Assembly (NCBI RefSeq): GCF_032854445.1
Contig: NC_088302.1
Coordinates: forward strand, 14,255,338 to 14,319,337
Direction: 5' to 3'
Origin: Liolophura sinensis
Taxonomy: Eukaryota > Mollusca > Polyplacophora > Chitonida > Chitonidae
Length of the DNA stretch: 64,000 nt
The notes under the pieces are model-generated. The model did not search any database. It saw only the letters and a program-made list of their open reading frames with translations, and had not been told where the DNA came from. A program made the translations under genes and the position numbers. Positions 61,802 to 64,000 of this stretch are shown one piece after another. How positions within the stretch are numbered: the stretch's first letter is position 1; the number at the start of each line of letters is the position of its first letter.

Positions 61802-61836
<35 letters not shown>
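61546..61836 (+). mobile_element. full-length family-1 SINE, youngest-looking copy, 11-bp target-site duplication
   Basis: Head tccgtggctctggtggttag, box B-like ctgtgggttcaagtccagct, body near the family consensus, and an extended (AAAT)n tail of about 40 bp. The duplication atacaacatgg lies at 61535-61545 and 61837-61847. The long clean tail and sharp TSD point to recent insertion. Confidence 0.96.
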
Positions 61837-62289
61837 ATACAACATGGATCTAACATTTAAATGTACACTACCTGTAGATCTCTGCATGAAACCTCAATCA
61901 AGTAAAGAAACACATGTACATGTACATGTAGATCTAAATTGAAGTCCCTGTTTCATCACAGGTGTACCTGTGCACATATCAATATGTATTGAGGCTACAA
62001 GCATATTTCTGTGTTCAGAAATTTGCACAGTACATGTGGATGTTTCATAACGAGAGGGAAAAACCCATATTGTTTATGTCTACATATTAACTTGGTGATT
62101 TCTTTTTGTAGTGCACAGGTAGATACATGAACATGTATTCACTTGAAGGCAGACTCCCCACTCTCACTGCTTATGGGGCCTTCAGGTGACAAGTGGTTAA
62201 ATTGCTGTATGCTTGTTTGTGTCCATTTGCAGAGTTTTATGCTTGTGAAAAACCAATTGTCTTACACCAGTATGATATGCGTATGTGTA

Positions 62290-62400
62290 TGTCACATTTG
62301 GGAAAGTTTGTCAGTAACTAGCCAAAGGTCAGTGGTTTATGTGAAAACTTCTTGAGGACATGTATAGCAGTAAAACAACAGTCAGATTAGTAAATAAACA
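62290..62400 (+). mobile_element. family-3 SINE-like fragment
   Basis: Contains agtttgtcagtaactagcca and aaggtcagtggttta, then an end with aaaacaacagtcagattagt and aaataaac. Parallels 50326-50475 and 63237-63360. Confidence 0.5.
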
Positions 62401-63236
62401 AAATGAGTGCATGTTCAATAATATTCATTTTTTTGTATTGATTTTATTCGTGTTTTATGCTGTCATTTTCAGTAGTACAGTATTTGGTATATAACATACT
62501 TATGTTCATTGTTGTAATGTAATGTTTAAAATTGTGCCTCTTGTAAATCAAGTTATCTTAATACGTTATTACCTGAATGCTGTTTTGCCAGAGAGTTTCG
62601 GAGGAATTGAATTGAGGAAGTTTGGCGAAAGTGGCCAGCGATAAGTACATGCCTATAGGAGAGAGCACAACGCAAACCCAGAGTTTAACATGGAAAAACA
62701 CCTTACACTTCAATGCGTAATGTTTGCTGAGAGTTAAGCAAATGTACATGTATCCTCTGGAAATTGACAGATTGAGTTACATGTATGTGGAGAAACATGT
62801 ACAGGTACATTGTCTTAGAAAAAGAAAAAAAAAAAAGAATCTCATTGTCAACACTGATAAGGTCGTCGACCATGTGTGTTTAGTTTTCGATGAACGTCTT
62901 GTAGACCTGTAACGTGCTAGAATAGGGAAGTTTTTATGTTTATTTGCTGGAGACATTGAAATTTTCATCTGATGAGATGTACGTGTTCAGGGACATGTAT
63001 GTAGTTACTGGTGACTCAGCGCTGCATGGCAGCTTTGTTATCCTTTTTGTTCACTTCAGCATGGACTGTTTTGTCATAGACAATCAGACAGTAATGTATA
63101 CATTATTGAGGTAACAATATTGTTCAAAGTGGCTGCAGCCCATTATTGAGCTAAGAGTTTTTGATTTTTATTTTTGCATTAGTTGGTTTGGCGAGTAATT
63201 TTACAAGGCCTTTAAAATATAATTAAATAAAGTTCA

Positions 63237-63360
63237 CCTGTAACTTGCCACAGGTCAGTGGTTCACCTTGGTTCTCAGTTTTCTTCTGCACATAAAATAA
63301 TCTGCCCTTGCAAAAGTGAAAAATTTTTTATGGCATGAAACAACTGTCAAATAAACACAC
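63237..63360 (+). mobile_element. family-3 SINE-like fragment
   Basis: Contains cctgtaacttgccacaggtc, agtggttcaccttggttctc, ttcttctgcacataaaataa and an end with gaaacaactgtcaaataaac. The order matches the 62290 copy. Confidence 0.5.
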
Positions 63361-63432
63361 AAAAGAAATTCTAGGATTGAAGTCACAATCATGACTTCCA
63401 AGATTTCAAATTTTCACTGAATAGTGTTAACA

Positions 63433-63965
63433 AAATATCAAACAGTCAATGATGAATACATGTGAAGGCAGCATAACTTTAATAGCCTTTTTGAAGTAAG
63501 GGTATCTGATTTTCATTTTCCCCATTTTCCATATACCAAATATATGTTATATTCATGATAATACATTTTTCACCTTGGCTAAACTGCTGGACTGTTGATT
63601 GCTCTTTATCAGGTCAAGTAAAGTGTCAGGTGGTAAACATGTTAAACAGTTCAGAGAGCCCTCATTGACACACCTGATATTTGTGAAACAAAACCAGGTT
63701 GGACATTCCAGGGGATAAATCATGGTTATGCTAATGCAGAGACAAAAGTCAGGTATTAATGGCCTAAAATTTTGCACCCAAATAGTGCATATTTTGAGAC
63801 AAATGGACGTTGTAAAATACTGCTCTTAGTAGTAAAAATTACATTTTCTAGTGGGTTATCATCCCTCCATCCGAACAGACCTGAAATACCCTTTCTAAGA
63901 TCAATAGAAATCTGAGAATAAGGCAAAATGTACAACTTAAACATTGGTGAAATTTTAGGTGATGT
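63433..63965 (+). repeat. dispersed repeat fragments related to the RAI14-gene introns
   Basis: aaaatatcaaacagtcaatg at 63433 matches aaaatatcaaacagttaatg near 3640. The block at 63860-63965 (cgaacagacctgaaataccc, ctttctaagatcaatagaaa) matches 10000-10110. One dispersed family, not identified, therefore seeds both ends of the window. Confidence 0.5.
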
Positions 63966-64000
63966 ACTGTAATGCGACGCAGGACAATCCTGTCTGTGTG

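Larger units (their letters stand above)
58776..64000 (+). other. first intron of the FERM-type gene, continuing past the window
   Basis: No second exon with FERM-like sequence was found in these 5.2 kb. Besides the listed repeats I see nothing supportable. Confidence 0.5.

Noticed and set aside
1-64000. CRISPR arrays, bacterial operons or ribosome binding sites
   Set aside because: Tandem arrays here have no unique spacers between direct repeats, and the spliced genes show a eukaryotic nuclear sequence.

Overview
The window is animal nuclear DNA. It has AT-rich non-coding sequence, spliced genes with GT-AG introns, many tRNA-headed SINEs ending in (AAAT)n tails, foldback elements, minisatellites and an eroded Polinton/Maverick element. 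The SINE types, the abundance of TACATGTA-like words and the gene set suggest a lophotrochozoan such as a mollusc or brachiopod. That placement is inference; no marker here fixes the species.

Four host genes are visible. (1) About 1.67-17.19 kb, +: the 3' part of an ankyrin-repeat/coiled-coil gene of the RAI14 (ankycorbin)/UACA/ANKRD24 family, 13 exons with phases that join into 716 codons plus a stop; its 5' exons lie left of the window. A repeat-poor AT-rich stretch to about 22.35 kb may be a long 3' UTR. (2) 44.50-47.58 kb, +: a complete six-exon tetraspanin (334 aa) with a TATA box, an initiator and a poly(A) signal. (3) 52.94-58.21 kb, -: a complete five-exon ribosomal protein S15 (uS19) gene with a 5' TOP start and a very short 3' UTR. 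(4) From 58.64 kb, +: the first coding exon of a probable FERM-domain gene, head to head with RPS15, its intron running off the right edge.

The most unusual object is 28.47-33.80 kb: a Polinton/Maverick with about 0.5 kb imperfect terminal inverted repeats. It keeps decayed pieces of a small structural-type gene, a second small gene, an F54H12.2-like virion-type gene and an adenain-type cysteine protease on +, and a protein-primed DNA polymerase B on -. At about 5.3 kb it is far below the usual 15-20 kb. Integrase and packaging ATPase are not seen and every gene is broken.

The rest is repeat landscape: one abundant tRNA-derived SINE family (family 1, about 16 full or partial copies, five with clear target-site duplications and a sixth with a probable short one), two further SINE-like families, a 254-bp MITE, a foldback element inside RPS15, and tandem arrays including a 41/42-bp array with trimer higher-order structure and a 27-bp array against the last 3' splice site of RPS15. 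Most intergenic and intronic DNA between these shows nothing else I can support.
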